The translations under genes and the position numbers were made by a program. Source: Microcaldota archaeon (lineage in GTDB: Archaea > Micrarchaeota > Micrarchaeia > Norongarragalinales > UBA97). From it: 44,255 bases of DNA. How positions within the stretch are numbered: the first letter of the stretch is position 1; the number at the start of each line of letters is the position of its first letter. The notes under the pieces were generated by a model. The model saw nothing but the letters and a program-made list of their open reading frames with translations, did no database searches and was not told the DNA's origin. This document shows positions 34,373 to 41,076 of this stretch, one piece after another. The stretch spans positions 69,448 to 113,702 of the forward strand of contig JACQBR010000012.1 of NCBI GenBank assembly GCA_016194335.1, read 5' to 3'.

Positions 34373-34497
34373 TGCAGGTTTTCAAGCAAGCGAGTGCCGC
34401 AGGAGGGCCGCAGTCCGACGAGGCTATCGAGGGTTCCGAAGAACCCGAGACAAGTCAGACCGGCTGACTGTGACGAGCTTGCGAAGAGAAAGTGCAG
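34370..34497 (-). ncRNA. Possible structured RNA, unassigned
   Basis: A 120-nt segment between direct repeats AAGTGCAG (34370-34377, 34490-34497). Closing arms GCAAGC and GCTTGC enclose hairpins GGGTTC/GAACCC and AGTCAG/CTGACT. Read on the minus strand the first has a TTCG loop closed by C-G, the extra-stable cUUCGg tetraloop, which favours that strand. No known family recognised; no promoter identified. It lies downstream of hicA on the minus strand. Confidence 0.4.
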
Positions 34498-34511
34498 TGC
34501 TCCGATCGGGA
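34493..34511 (+). repeat. 19-bp direct repeat, left copy (att-like)
   Basis: TGCAGTGCTCCGATCGGGA, identical to 35110-35128. The right copy covers the acceptor/T-stem end of an orphan tRNA 3' half, so this resembles a duplicated integration site. The two copies flank hicBA. Confidence 0.6.
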
Positions 34512-34530
34512 GCTGAAAAGGTAATGCTGA

Positions 34531-34761
34531 TTAAACTATGAGCTTCTCAAAATCTTCCCGCGTCATCAGAAGGTCTTTCTTGATTATCCTGTTCAACAAG
34601 CCGGGGCCAATTTCCCCTACGGAATGGACTGGCACCGTGGTTTTCCTGCCATCGGGATGTGTAAATCGGACGTGGCTTCCCTTCTGGCGCGTCTTTTGAA
34701 AGCCGAGCTTCTCAAGAATCCTGACTAGCTCTTGCGGAGAAAGGAGTTTGAGCCTTGGCAA
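34531..34761 (-). CDS. hicA: HicA toxin
   Basis: A 76-residue double-stranded-RNA-binding-like HicA fold: LVRILEKLGF, KGSHVRFTHPDGR with the catalytic His, VPVHSVGEIGPGLLNRIIKK. HicA toxins bind and degrade mRNA. It starts 3 nt after the hicB stop, so the pair is co-translated. Antitoxin-first order, the less common arrangement for hic modules. Confidence 0.93.
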   Translation of the reverse strand: MPRLKLLSPQELVRILEKLGFQKTRQKGSHVRFTHPDGRKTTVPVHSVGEIGPGLLNRIIKKDLLMTREDFEKLIV

Positions 34762-34764
34762 GAC

Positions 34765-34977
34765 TTACACCTCGATGGTTTGCACGCCTACAAACTCAAG
34801 GGAAGGCTTGTACGACTTGCCTTGCTCTTCCAGGCACAAATCGATAACTTCCCGGGTGTTCTTGATCAACTCGTCAAGAGTCTTGCCTTGAGTGTGGCAC
34901 CCCTCAAGTTCCGGAACATCGGAAACCAGGAAGCCGGCCTCGTCGCGCTCAATGATAACCGTAAACTTTCTTGTCAT
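34765..34977 (-). CDS. hicB: HicB antitoxin
   Basis: 70 residues with the partial RNase H-like HicB fold: FTVIIERDEAGFLVSDVPELEGCHTQGKTLDEL, quoted here only as the family pattern around VPELEGC and TLDELIKN. There is no added DNA-binding domain, so repression may need the HicAB complex. It is the first gene of the module. Confidence 0.93.
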   Translation of the reverse strand: MTRKFTVIIERDEAGFLVSDVPELEGCHTQGKTLDELIKNTREVIDLCLEEQGKSYKPSLEFVGVQTIEV

Positions 34978-35109
34978 TGGACTTCACCCAGTGATCAATA
35001 TGGGAAAACCGCCTTTAAAGCGTTCCGAAGCTTCATGCCGGGATTAGGCCGCACGCAAAGATTGCAAGCGTCACCGCCGGACGGGCCACTTTGGGAATTT
35101 GGGCATATT

Positions 35110-35128
35110 TGCAGTGCTCCGATCGGGA
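35110..35128 (+). repeat. 19-bp direct repeat, right copy (att-like)
   Basis: Identical to 34493-34511. It extends five bases past the 3' end of the tRNA-like sequence and covers its acceptor arm and half the T stem. Confidence 0.6.
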
Positions 35129-35160
35129 TTTGAACCCGAGTTGCAGGATTGCGCCAACCA
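35115..35160 (-). tRNA. Orphan tRNA 3' half (no 5' half found)
   Basis: On the minus strand: T stem TCGGG/CCCGA with the canonical loop TTCAAAT, then acceptor strand TCGGAGC and discriminator A. A matching 5' strand GCTCCGA with D arm is not present within the following 240 nt, so this is not a complete gene with a short intron. The preceding ATCCT and GCAAC could be the anticodon 3' stem and variable loop, preceded by GC-rich CCTGGTTGGCGC. It may be a split-tRNA 3' half, an integration-site remnant or a degraded gene. No CCA encoded. Confidence 0.5.
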
Positions 35161-35270
35161 GGAATTTACGGAAACAAAGAAAAAATCGGGATGACTGGAA
35201 TCAGTTTCCTTCTTTCCCGTAAACGGCTTCTTTCTTTTCCGTAAACGCTTAGGGTGTGTGGGAAAAAGTC

Positions 35271-35279
35271 TTTTTATAG
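35271..35279 (-). promoter_or_regulatory. TATA box upstream of orphan tRNA half
   Basis: CTATAAAAA on the minus strand. A transcript starting about 26 nt later would run through the hairpins into the tRNA 3' half, about 135 nt in all. Confidence 0.45.
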
Positions 35280-35351
35280 TGCGGGTGGGGGCGCGGGGGG
35301 GCCGTGGGACTTTGGGCATTGCGAAGTGACGGGGCGCTGCCGGCTTGGGCT

Positions 35352-37466
35352 TCAGGCTCCGGCCTCGCTTTTCCTGTAGCTCTTCTGCATCTGGAACATC
35401 CCTATGATTTCCTCCTCGGTAGTGGCGTCCTGCGGGGCCTTGTCCTCGCGGATTGCTGTGAGGCGGGGGAAGCGCAGTGCGAGGCCCTCGCCCGCGTGGC
35501 CGCCTATTTCCCCGGAACCAATTGCGCAGGCGTGGATGGGCGAGCGGGTGATTTCGTCGGCGTTGAGCGTCACGACGAGCTGGGGCCTAACCCAAACGTC
35601 AGGCTCAAGGAGGGTTTCGACGTTTTGGGGCTTGGATGCAAGCGAGATTTTTTCCAACCGCTTCTGCAGTTCGGTCATTTCGGCTTCGGTGAAGCCCGTG
35701 CCCACCTTGGCGATTGACTTGAACTTGTTTTCCTTCCGGGAGTAAATGGCCGTGAGCATGCCGCCGAAGCCGAATTTCGTGCGCTTGCCCTTGCCGAGGT
35801 AATATCCTATCACCACGGCGTCAATTGTGTCGGCAAGCTTTCCGGAGTAGGAGCGCTTGAACTTTATCCACGCGAACTTGCGCGCGCCCGCCGTGTAGGG
35901 CGCGTTCCAGTCCTTGGCGATAATCCCCTCAAGGCCTTCCGAAACGCACTGGCCGAAAAACCTTTCCAAGTCCCCTGCGGCCCTGGCGTTGATGAGGCTG
36001 GCGCATTCGATGGGGCCCCCGGGCGAGACCGTCTTTTCAAGGAGCTCGCGCCTCTCCCTAAACGGCAGGCCAGTGAGGTCCTTCCCGTCGAGGTAGAGGA
36101 TTTCAAACGCGAAGAGCTTGAGCGGCAGCTCGCCGGCCTTTTCCTCAATGCCGTGCTTGCGCTTGCGCGTGATCGTCGCCTGGAAGGGGAGGAACGCGCC
36201 GGTGGCCGCGTCGTAAGCAAGCGCCTCGCCCTCCATTATGCATTCCCTTGCCTTAACGTGCTTGCGCACTGCCTGAACTATTTCGGGAAACATGTGCCCC
36301 ATCGGCTCCTGCCGCCGCGAGTAGATGCGAACCTCGCCGCCCTTCTTGTGGATGGCCAGGCGGAAGCCGTCGTACTTTCCCTCAACCGCGCACTCGCCCA
36401 GCTTCTCAAATATCGCCCCCGCGTTCTCAAGCCTCTCGGCAAGCGCGGGGCGGATGGGGTAGAAAACCTCGGGGGAAATCCTGCGGACCGCCTCAAGGCC
36501 TTCGTTCATGAAAAGCTCGGAGACCATCCCCAGGTCGCTGCGCAGGTTGTAGGCCCGGTCGAGAGACTCGCGCACGCGGCGCTTGGCGTCAAGAATGTCA
36601 AGCTGGAGAAAGACGCCTTCCGAATCGGGGCCTTGCGCAACCCGCGTGAGGGTGGCGGAGAAAAGCTCGGCGCCGCCTGCCGATGCAAAGGAAACGGGGG
36701 CGTTTTTTTCCTTGAGTGAAAGCAATTGCGGCGCTTGGCCCTGGCGGGGCGAGAGCCTCAGGATGAGGGAATTCACCCTATCCGCGGGCCTGAGCCTGGA
36801 GAATGCAGGCGGAAGTTCGCTCGCCTCCCTCCACACGACGGGAGAGAGGCTTGCGCCCGGGAGCAGAATTTTGCTGCCGGAGCCGATTGAAACTTCTTCG
36901 GCATGGGCTGTGGAGTTGCGAAGGTGGACGAGGGCAAGCCCGTCGAGAATCGTCGGTTCGCCGATGCCGAGGCGCAGGTTGCCCGTGACGAAGCGCACCA
37001 GCACCTTCGCCTCAAGCGGCGAGCCGGCGCTGAGCAGTTCGGAAAGCAGCTTTATCTTCTGCTCCTGGCTTCCGCCCCCGGAGAGCGAAGCGATTTTCTC
37101 GAGGTTGCCGTAAACCTTGCGCACGCCGAGGCCGCGGCTTGTTTCCGAAAGCGTCGTCTGGCGTTTTTGGCCCAAAAGCATTTCGGCGGCAGTCCCCAAG
37201 TCGCCGGTCTTGCGGTAGTGCGCCTCCACCTCGGCAACCCTGCACCCTGCAACCGCCGCGATTGCCTGTTCGGCCAGCTTGTCACCCAGCCCCAGCTCCA
37301 CGCCGGTGAATTCCGGCGAAAGCAGGCCCTGCAGGAGGTAGGCAAGAATGCGCGCCTCCGACCGGCCGGCTTCGGAAAAAAGGCCTGCGAGGTCCCCCGC
37401 AAGCGTGAGCCTGCTCGAAGTCGACTCGAGCGTGGAAAAGACCGATGCGAGGCGCGAGAATTCCAT
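35352..37466 (-). CDS. lig: ATP-dependent DNA ligase with extra insert
   Basis: A 704-residue archaeal-type ligase; usual length is about 560-600. The N-terminal DNA-binding domain is followed by the nucleotidyltransferase core: motif I VEGKYDGFRL with Lys364 adenylated by ATP, IMEGEALAYD, LFAFEILYLDG, EGIIAKDWNAPYTAG, KFAWIKFKRSY, and the OB-fold. Residues about 183-296 (36579-36920) interrupt the DNA-binding domain between LRLGIGEPTILDGLALVH and SLDRAYNLRSDLG, which are adjacent in typical archaeal ligases. The insert is beta-rich and unrecognised. ATG 37466 gives the normal N-terminus. The enzyme seals nicks in replication and repair. Ends in a short tail without an obvious PCNA-binding box. 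Confidence 0.92.
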   Translation of the reverse strand: MEFSRLASVFSTLESTSSRLTLAGDLAGLFSEAGRSEARILAYLLQGLLSPEFTGVELGLGDKLAEQAIAAVAGCRVAEVEAHYRKTGDLGTAAEMLLGQKRQTTLSETSRGLGVRKVYGNLEKIASLSGGGSQEQKIKLLSELLSAGSPLEAKVLVRFVTGNLRLGIGEPTILDGLALVHLRNSTAHAEEVSIGSGSKILLPGASLSPVVWREASELPPAFSRLRPADRVNSLILRLSPRQGQAPQLLSLKEKNAPVSFASAGGAELFSATLTRVAQGPDSEGVFLQLDILDAKRRVRESLDRAYNLRSDLGMVSELFMNEGLEAVRRISPEVFYPIRPALAERLENAGAIFEKLGECAVEGKYDGFRLAIHKKGGEVRIYSRRQEPMGHMFPEIVQAVRKHVKARECIMEGEALAYDAATGAFLPFQATITRKRKHGIEEKAGELPLKLFAFEILYLDGKDLTGLPFRERRELLEKTVSPGGPIECASLINARAAGDLERFFGQCVSEGLEGIIAKDWNAPYTAGARKFAWIKFKRSYSGKLADTIDAVVIGYYLGKGKRTKFGFGGMLTAIYSRKENKFKSIAKVGTGFTEAEMTELQKRLEKISLASKPQNVETLLEPDVWVRPQLVVTLNADEITRSPIHACAIGSGEIGGHAGEGLALRFPRLTAIREDKAPQDATTEEEIIGMFQMQKSYRKSEAGA

Positions 37467-37565
37467 ATTCGACGAAACAACCAAAACCCTGCAATTGGGC
37501 TGATGAAGCAAATTAGGGCCGAACTGGTATTTTAAAAGTCGGAAAGGGAAGAAAGGACACTCCCC

Positions 37566-37621
37566 CCTCCGGGGCGGCGTGCCTTGCGAAGCCCGCGCAA
37601 GCTGACTGCGCCGCCAAGGAG
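37566..37621 (+). repeat. 56-bp hairpin repeat, copy 1
   Basis: Identical over 56 bp to 38709-38764. It folds on itself: CTCC with GGAG, GGCGGCG with CGCCGCC, and inner CTTGCG with CGCAAG. With copy 2 it brackets the DUF4258/DUF2283-like gene pair in direct orientation. Confidence 0.9.
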
Positions 37622-37698
37622 CAATAACGAAACACGAATAGAAAAAGAACTACAGTAAGGGGAAGAACTCCCTTTACCAACCCCCTCCTAACAATGCA

Positions 37699-37739
37699 GG
37701 TCATCCATCCCCGCCCTGAAGGAGGGGAGTTCGATGACC
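37699..37739 (+). repeat. IS200/IS605-end-like hairpin
   Basis: GGTCATC at 37699-37705 pairs with GATGACC at 37733-37739, enclosing CCCC/GGGG and CCT/AGG stems. The CCCGCCCTGAAGG...GAGTTCGATGACC pattern resembles the ends of IS200/IS605 and TnpB elements. No transposase or TnpB gene is attached, so it would be a remnant. Confidence 0.4.
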
Positions 37740-37774
37740 CGCACCTACCAAGCGTCCGAATCGAATGTTGACGC

Positions 37775-38182
37775 TCAAGGACTTGCCAGGATTTTGAGCA
37801 TTTCTTCCTGGCTTTGAGCAGGAACTGGTAGGTTCAAGCGGCCTTCCAACGCCTGTTCGTCCACGTGAAAAGTAAAGGCGATGATGAACAGGTCGGCTGC
37901 CGTGTGCACGGAAACATTGGCTTTCTTGATGTGCGCAAGCACTTCGCTCTTCATCCGTTGAGGGGTTTCAAACATGTTCTTATGGCTAAGAACTAGGAAG
38001 GGGGGAAGAGAGCTGGTGGCGTTGAGGAATTCGAGTCCGACAACCCCGCCATCTTTCGCGAAATCAATGGCAAGATTGCCAAAGCTCACTGTAGCGGCTG
38101 CCTTCTCCTTTACCGAATGAAGGTAGAGGGTGTCGCTATCGTCATCGTAATCTGGAAGCAAAGCGTGCGTACTTATTTGCAT
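37775..38182 (-). CDS. DUF2283-containing protein
   Basis: 135 residues from ATG 38182. LLPDYDDDSDTLYL and DGGVVGLEFLNAT match the two ends of DUF2283; the second half (about 70 residues, helical) is extra. DUF2283 proteins commonly pair with DUF4258 proteins in toxin-antitoxin-like loci. The gene overlaps the upstream ORF by 41 nt, supporting coupled translation. In-frame codons upstream (to 38236) are less likely to be used. Confidence 0.7.
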   Translation of the reverse strand: MQISTHALLPDYDDDSDTLYLHSVKEKAAATVSFGNLAIDFAKDGGVVGLEFLNATSSLPPFLVLSHKNMFETPQRMKSEVLAHIKKANVSVHTAADLFIIAFTFHVDEQALEGRLNLPVPAQSQEEMLKILASP

Positions 38183-38498
38183 CCCTAACGGCCTCCGTTT
38201 GAATTCTTCGGTCAATAAGGTATGAGGTGACGACACTTAAAACGCTATCGTCAACGTCGACAACGACGAAAAGCAGCTTCCGCTTCGAGAAGGCGTAGTA
38301 TAACTTGAACCGTTGTTTCCCCCGGTTGCTTATTGATTCTTCGGCAAACACCAAGTCACTGCCATTATTGAGTATGCACTCTTCAACGAGCGTTGGCCCG
38401 ATATTCCGCGTGTCCTGCCGTGCCTTGAAATGACCGGTGAAAATGATTTTTGGCTCGCGAACGCTCACGAAATCAAGGAACGCATTTCGCCGATTCAT
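38142..38498 (-). CDS. DUF4258-like putative toxin
   Basis: 118 residues from ATG 38498. KIIFTGHFKARQDTRNIG resembles the DUF4258 start (strand, T-x-H, then basic helix), followed by a short strand pair (RFKLYYAF, LLFVVVDVDD) typical of RelE/BrnT-like small ribonuclease folds. Partnered with an overlapping DUF2283 gene, which is the common antitoxin-like companion. A toxin role is inference from this pairing. ATG 38573 is in frame upstream but adds unconserved residues. Confidence 0.55.
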   Translation of the reverse strand: MNRRNAFLDFVSVREPKIIFTGHFKARQDTRNIGPTLVEECILNNGSDLVFAEESISNRGKQRFKLYYAFSKRKLLFVVVDVDDSVLSVVTSYLIDRRIQTEAVRDANKYARFASRLR

Positions 38499-38877
38499 AA
38501 TAACCGCCGCATTTCCTATACACCTGAATAAACGGACGATTTTAGCGGCCCGTGAAATAATAAAGGGAACCACAACGGAAGCGTGAAGCGCTTTACTTTT
38601 TAAAAGCGTTTGAGTTTTTCTCGAGACGATTTCGACCGTTGCTTCATTTGATTCTTAAGTTCGGCTCTTTCCTGGCATCCCGCTGTTTCTTTCGGTCCCG
38701 ATGTTCCGCCTCCGGGGCGGCGTGCCTTGCGAAGCCCGCGCAAGCTGACTGCGCCGCCAAGGAGGCATGACTCCCCCCAAGCTCAAACGGGAAAACTGGG
38801 GCTGATTACCGGCGGAGTAAAATCCGCAGTCCCCCACAGCCCTACTCCCAAAAAGGATTTGGCTCAATCCAACAATT
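38499..38877. other. Intergenic region with 56-bp repeat copy 2
   Basis: A TTTATTATT element near 38558-38566 (minus strand) may be the promoter of the DUF4258-like gene. AGCGCTTT/AAAAGCG near 38586-38608 forms a small hairpin. The 56-bp repeat copy 2 lies at 38709-38764. No gene seen. Confidence 0.5.
38709..38764 (+). repeat. 56-bp hairpin repeat, copy 2
   Basis: Perfect direct copy of 37566-37621, 1143 bp away, with the same nested stems. Confidence 0.9.
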
Positions 38878-40566
38878 TCAGTAACCCACGATTTCCTTCG
38901 TGCCTCCTGGCGCCGCCCCGCCAGTCCCGCCACCGCCCCTTCCGCCTCCCCTCCTTCCCTTCCCGCCCAATAGGGAGAGGGAGAGGCGCGCGAGGCCGAG
39001 GCCGATTGCGATGAGGAACACGGCGGCTATCCACGGGCCGTAGCTTGCGGGGACGTAAGGCACGTAGGGCGAGAGCAGTTCCTTCTGCCTTCTCGTCTCC
39101 ACCCTACGGGTGAGCTCGTTGCACCCGTCAACCGCATTCTGCGCAAGCATGAGGGCCTTGTCGAACTTCCCGCCCTTAAGCGCGTTGTCCGCCTGGTCGA
39201 GCACCTGCGAAATGTCGCTGCACGCGCTCGAGCGCGCGACGATATCGCGCGAGGCGGTGAGCAGCCTCGAGACGGCGCGCGAGTCCTCAAGGTTGCGCGC
39301 GGGCTCGAGCACTTCGACAAGGAGCGTCTGGTAGGCGGAAAGCCGCGGGTCGTCGGAAGTGGCGGTGATCGTAACTTCGTACTTGCCGGGCGCGGCGTCG
39401 ACGGAAGTGAGGTTGAGGATGGCGTCGGCACGCTCGCCCACTGAAATGCCGGGAAGGAAGTTGAGGTTGACAAACGCGCGGATTTGCGGGGCGGATGTGT
39501 CGGTGGAAACCGCAATGCGGCGGATTGACGCCTGGCCGGAATTGTGCAGGGCAATCGCGATGGAGGCCGTTTCAGTCGGGTCGAGGGTGAAGTAAGGCGG
39601 GGCGATGATGTCCATGCTCGCCTGAACGGTGGCGATTACGGGAAGCTGGTTGGGCGCCGTCTGCAACGGCCCCTCGCCCCGGGTGATGGCCGGCGGCGGC
39701 GTGGGGATGGGCCCGCTTCCGCCCCCGCTCACTCCGGTATAGCCAACATCGATTCCGCCCGTCACCTGCTGCACCACCGTCGTGGTGGACGCGACGGTAA
39801 TCGTGGAGAGGGCGCTGGCGCCCCAGTTGTTCGAAGAGTCGTTGCCGAACACCATCCACTGGTAGACGCCCTTGGACTTGGGAGTGTATTTGGTGAATAT
39901 CGTGAAGGCCTGCTGGCCGCTGTTCACGCTCACGAACGTGTCGTTGGCCCAGGTTCCGCTGAAGTTGCTGGAAAAGATGTAGCCGCTGAAGTTCCTCGCG
40001 GCCGTCCAGAGGGCGAAGAACGTCACGAGCTCGTTGGAGTCGGGGAGCGTGGTGTTCACGGCCACGCTCTCCACGCGCACGAGATTGTTTGCAAGGACCG
40101 AAAGGGTGCCGGATGAGTTGCTGAACGAGACGTTCGTGCGGTCGACGAGGGTGAAGTTCACGCGGTAGCCCGTGCCTCCCGGCGTGTCGTTGTAGATGGC
40201 GTAGGTGCAGTTGGCCTTGCACGTGAGTAGCGAGCAGGAGTAGAGGGAAATGTTGTACGAGCGGGTGAGGACGCTTCCGGTGGAGTTGACCAGGTCGCAG
40301 TAGCTTGCCGTGAGGTTGAAGTTGAGGTAGCTGTTGTTGCTGGTGAGGTTGGCCGAGGAGTTGAAAGTGCGGTTGAGGTCTGGTGCGGCGAAAAGCTCGT
40401 TGCTCCCGGAATTGTACGGCGTCTCGTCGTTGTAGATTCTCACGTCACCCACCCCCCCGGTGCCGGGGACCGTGACGCTGGTGTTCGCGGCGGCCGCGTG
40501 GGAGAAGGCTGGAAGGATTAGAATGAGGAAGATGACGAAAAACGGGGGAAAAATCGCTTGGCGCAT
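38878..40566 (-). CDS. Large secreted, membrane-anchored surface glycoprotein
   Basis: 562 residues. A signal peptide (FVIFLILILPAFSHAAA), a Ser/Thr/Asn-rich beta region with over ten N-x-S/T sequons and Cys clusters (YCDLVN, SCSLLTCKANC), a Gly/Pro linker, a CARDB-like domain (LDPTETASIAIALHNSG to YEVTITATSDD), a helical segment with two Cys, a membrane helix (GPWIAAVFLIAIGLGLARL) and a cytosolic Gly/Arg-rich tail. Likely a glycosylated envelope or S-layer-associated protein. It heads the surface gene cluster's downstream end; the 500-nt purine-rich region lies upstream. Confidence 0.75.
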   Translation of the reverse strand: MRQAIFPPFFVIFLILILPAFSHAAAANTSVTVPGTGGVGDVRIYNDETPYNSGSNELFAAPDLNRTFNSSANLTSNNSYLNFNLTASYCDLVNSTGSVLTRSYNISLYSCSLLTCKANCTYAIYNDTPGGTGYRVNFTLVDRTNVSFSNSSGTLSVLANNLVRVESVAVNTTLPDSNELVTFFALWTAARNFSGYIFSSNFSGTWANDTFVSVNSGQQAFTIFTKYTPKSKGVYQWMVFGNDSSNNWGASALSTITVASTTTVVQQVTGGIDVGYTGVSGGGSGPIPTPPPAITRGEGPLQTAPNQLPVIATVQASMDIIAPPYFTLDPTETASIAIALHNSGQASIRRIAVSTDTSAPQIRAFVNLNFLPGISVGERADAILNLTSVDAAPGKYEVTITATSDDPRLSAYQTLLVEVLEPARNLEDSRAVSRLLTASRDIVARSSACSDISQVLDQADNALKGGKFDKALMLAQNAVDGCNELTRRVETRRQKELLSPYVPYVPASYGPWIAAVFLIAIGLGLARLSLSLLGGKGRRGGGRGGGGTGGAAPGGTKEIVGY

Positions 40567-41076
40567 ATTCTCTCAACGCATCCGCCGGAATTTCATTCGG
40601 GAAAAACCAAACCCATCTCGACTTACTGACAATTAGGAAGCGGCCTTATTTAAGCCTCTTCGGCCAGGCGGGAAAGACCGGACGATGCAATGGCAATTAG
40701 AGACGTAAGAGAAATGTACGAAGGGAGGAACGGACGGGAAGGAAAGAGGAAACAAAAGGACGGGGAAATCGAGCAGGTGGGAAAGTGAAAGCGGAAGAAA
40801 CCAACGGGAGAGAGAAAAGAAGGAAAAACGAGCGGGAGGAAAGGAAGGAAGAAACGCGAATGGCAAGAAGGGAAAAGCCGGGCAAAATAAGGGAAAGGTG
40901 CGTATAGCTCCAGAATGCATTGGCAAGAAAAAGGAAAACTACACAAGACGTCAGAAAACCTTGACCGGGCCGAATAAGGGAAAGTTGCAGATAATTTCAG
41001 AAAACCTTAACAAGAAAAAGAAAGTTACAGAAGGCCTCAAAAAACCCGAACGGAAAAAACAAGTCGCAACTGGTTT
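40567..41076. other. 510-nt gene-free, purine-rich region with tandem repeat
   Basis: The + strand is almost purine-only from about 40690 to 41060, with no credible ORF. Two imperfect copies of an 87-bp unit lie at 40878-40964 and 40965-41050. On the coding strand of the flanking minus-strand genes this is a long pyrimidine tract between two surface-protein genes. Confidence 0.7.
40878..41050 (+). repeat. Tandem 87-bp imperfect repeat (2 copies)
   Basis: Both copies begin CCGGGC, continue with AATAAGGGAAAG, TGC, ATA, TCAGAA or CCAGAA, then CAAGAAAAAG, TAC, AAG and TCA, and end near AAACC. Purine-rich; no hairpin evident. Confidence 0.7.

Larger units (their letters stand above)
34179..34530. 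other. Structured intergenic region next to hicBA
   Basis: No protein gene. It holds the 97-nt element copy 2 (34201-34297), a partial copy (34318-34372), a segment rich in stem-loops (34370-34497) and a 19-bp repeat matching a tRNA 3' end (34493-34511). Confidence 0.7.
34978..35351. other. Intergenic region with orphan tRNA half and hairpins
   Basis: Contains the right 19-bp repeat, the tRNA 3' half, a long imperfect hairpin (TTTACGG at 35165 and CCGTAAA at 35217), two tandem copies of a TTCTTTC/CCGTAAACG unit (35209-35250) and a minus-strand TATA box. A related unit occurs at 10474-10497, upstream of tRNA-Val. No protein gene. Confidence 0.6.
37467..37774. other. Intergenic region with repeat and hairpins
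   Basis: Holds the first 56-bp hairpin repeat (37566-37621), a small GTAA..GGGG/CTCCC..TTAC hairpin near 37654-37676 and an IS200/IS605-end-like hairpin (37699-37739). No gene. Confidence 0.6.

Noticed and set aside
34380-34480. Resemblance to the 3' part of a cobalamin riboswitch (AGTCAGACCGG near a GACGAGG stretch)
   Set aside because: The conserved B12-box core and order of helices are not present, no cobalamin gene follows on that strand, and the stem-loops are better explained as a different structure.
34499-34560. 5' half of a tRNA starting GCTCCGA on the + strand
   Set aside because: The sequence after GCTCCGA has no D arm or anticodon stem and simply repeats the reverse complement of the 3' end.
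36579-36920. Intein in the DNA ligase
   Set aside because: The insert is too short for a full intein and lacks the Cys/Ser start and His-Asn end with following nucleophile.
40633-40946. Overlapping Phe/Ser/Pro-rich frames on the minus strand
   Set aside because: They arise from a pyrimidine-rich strand without stops; three frames are open at once and none looks like a protein.
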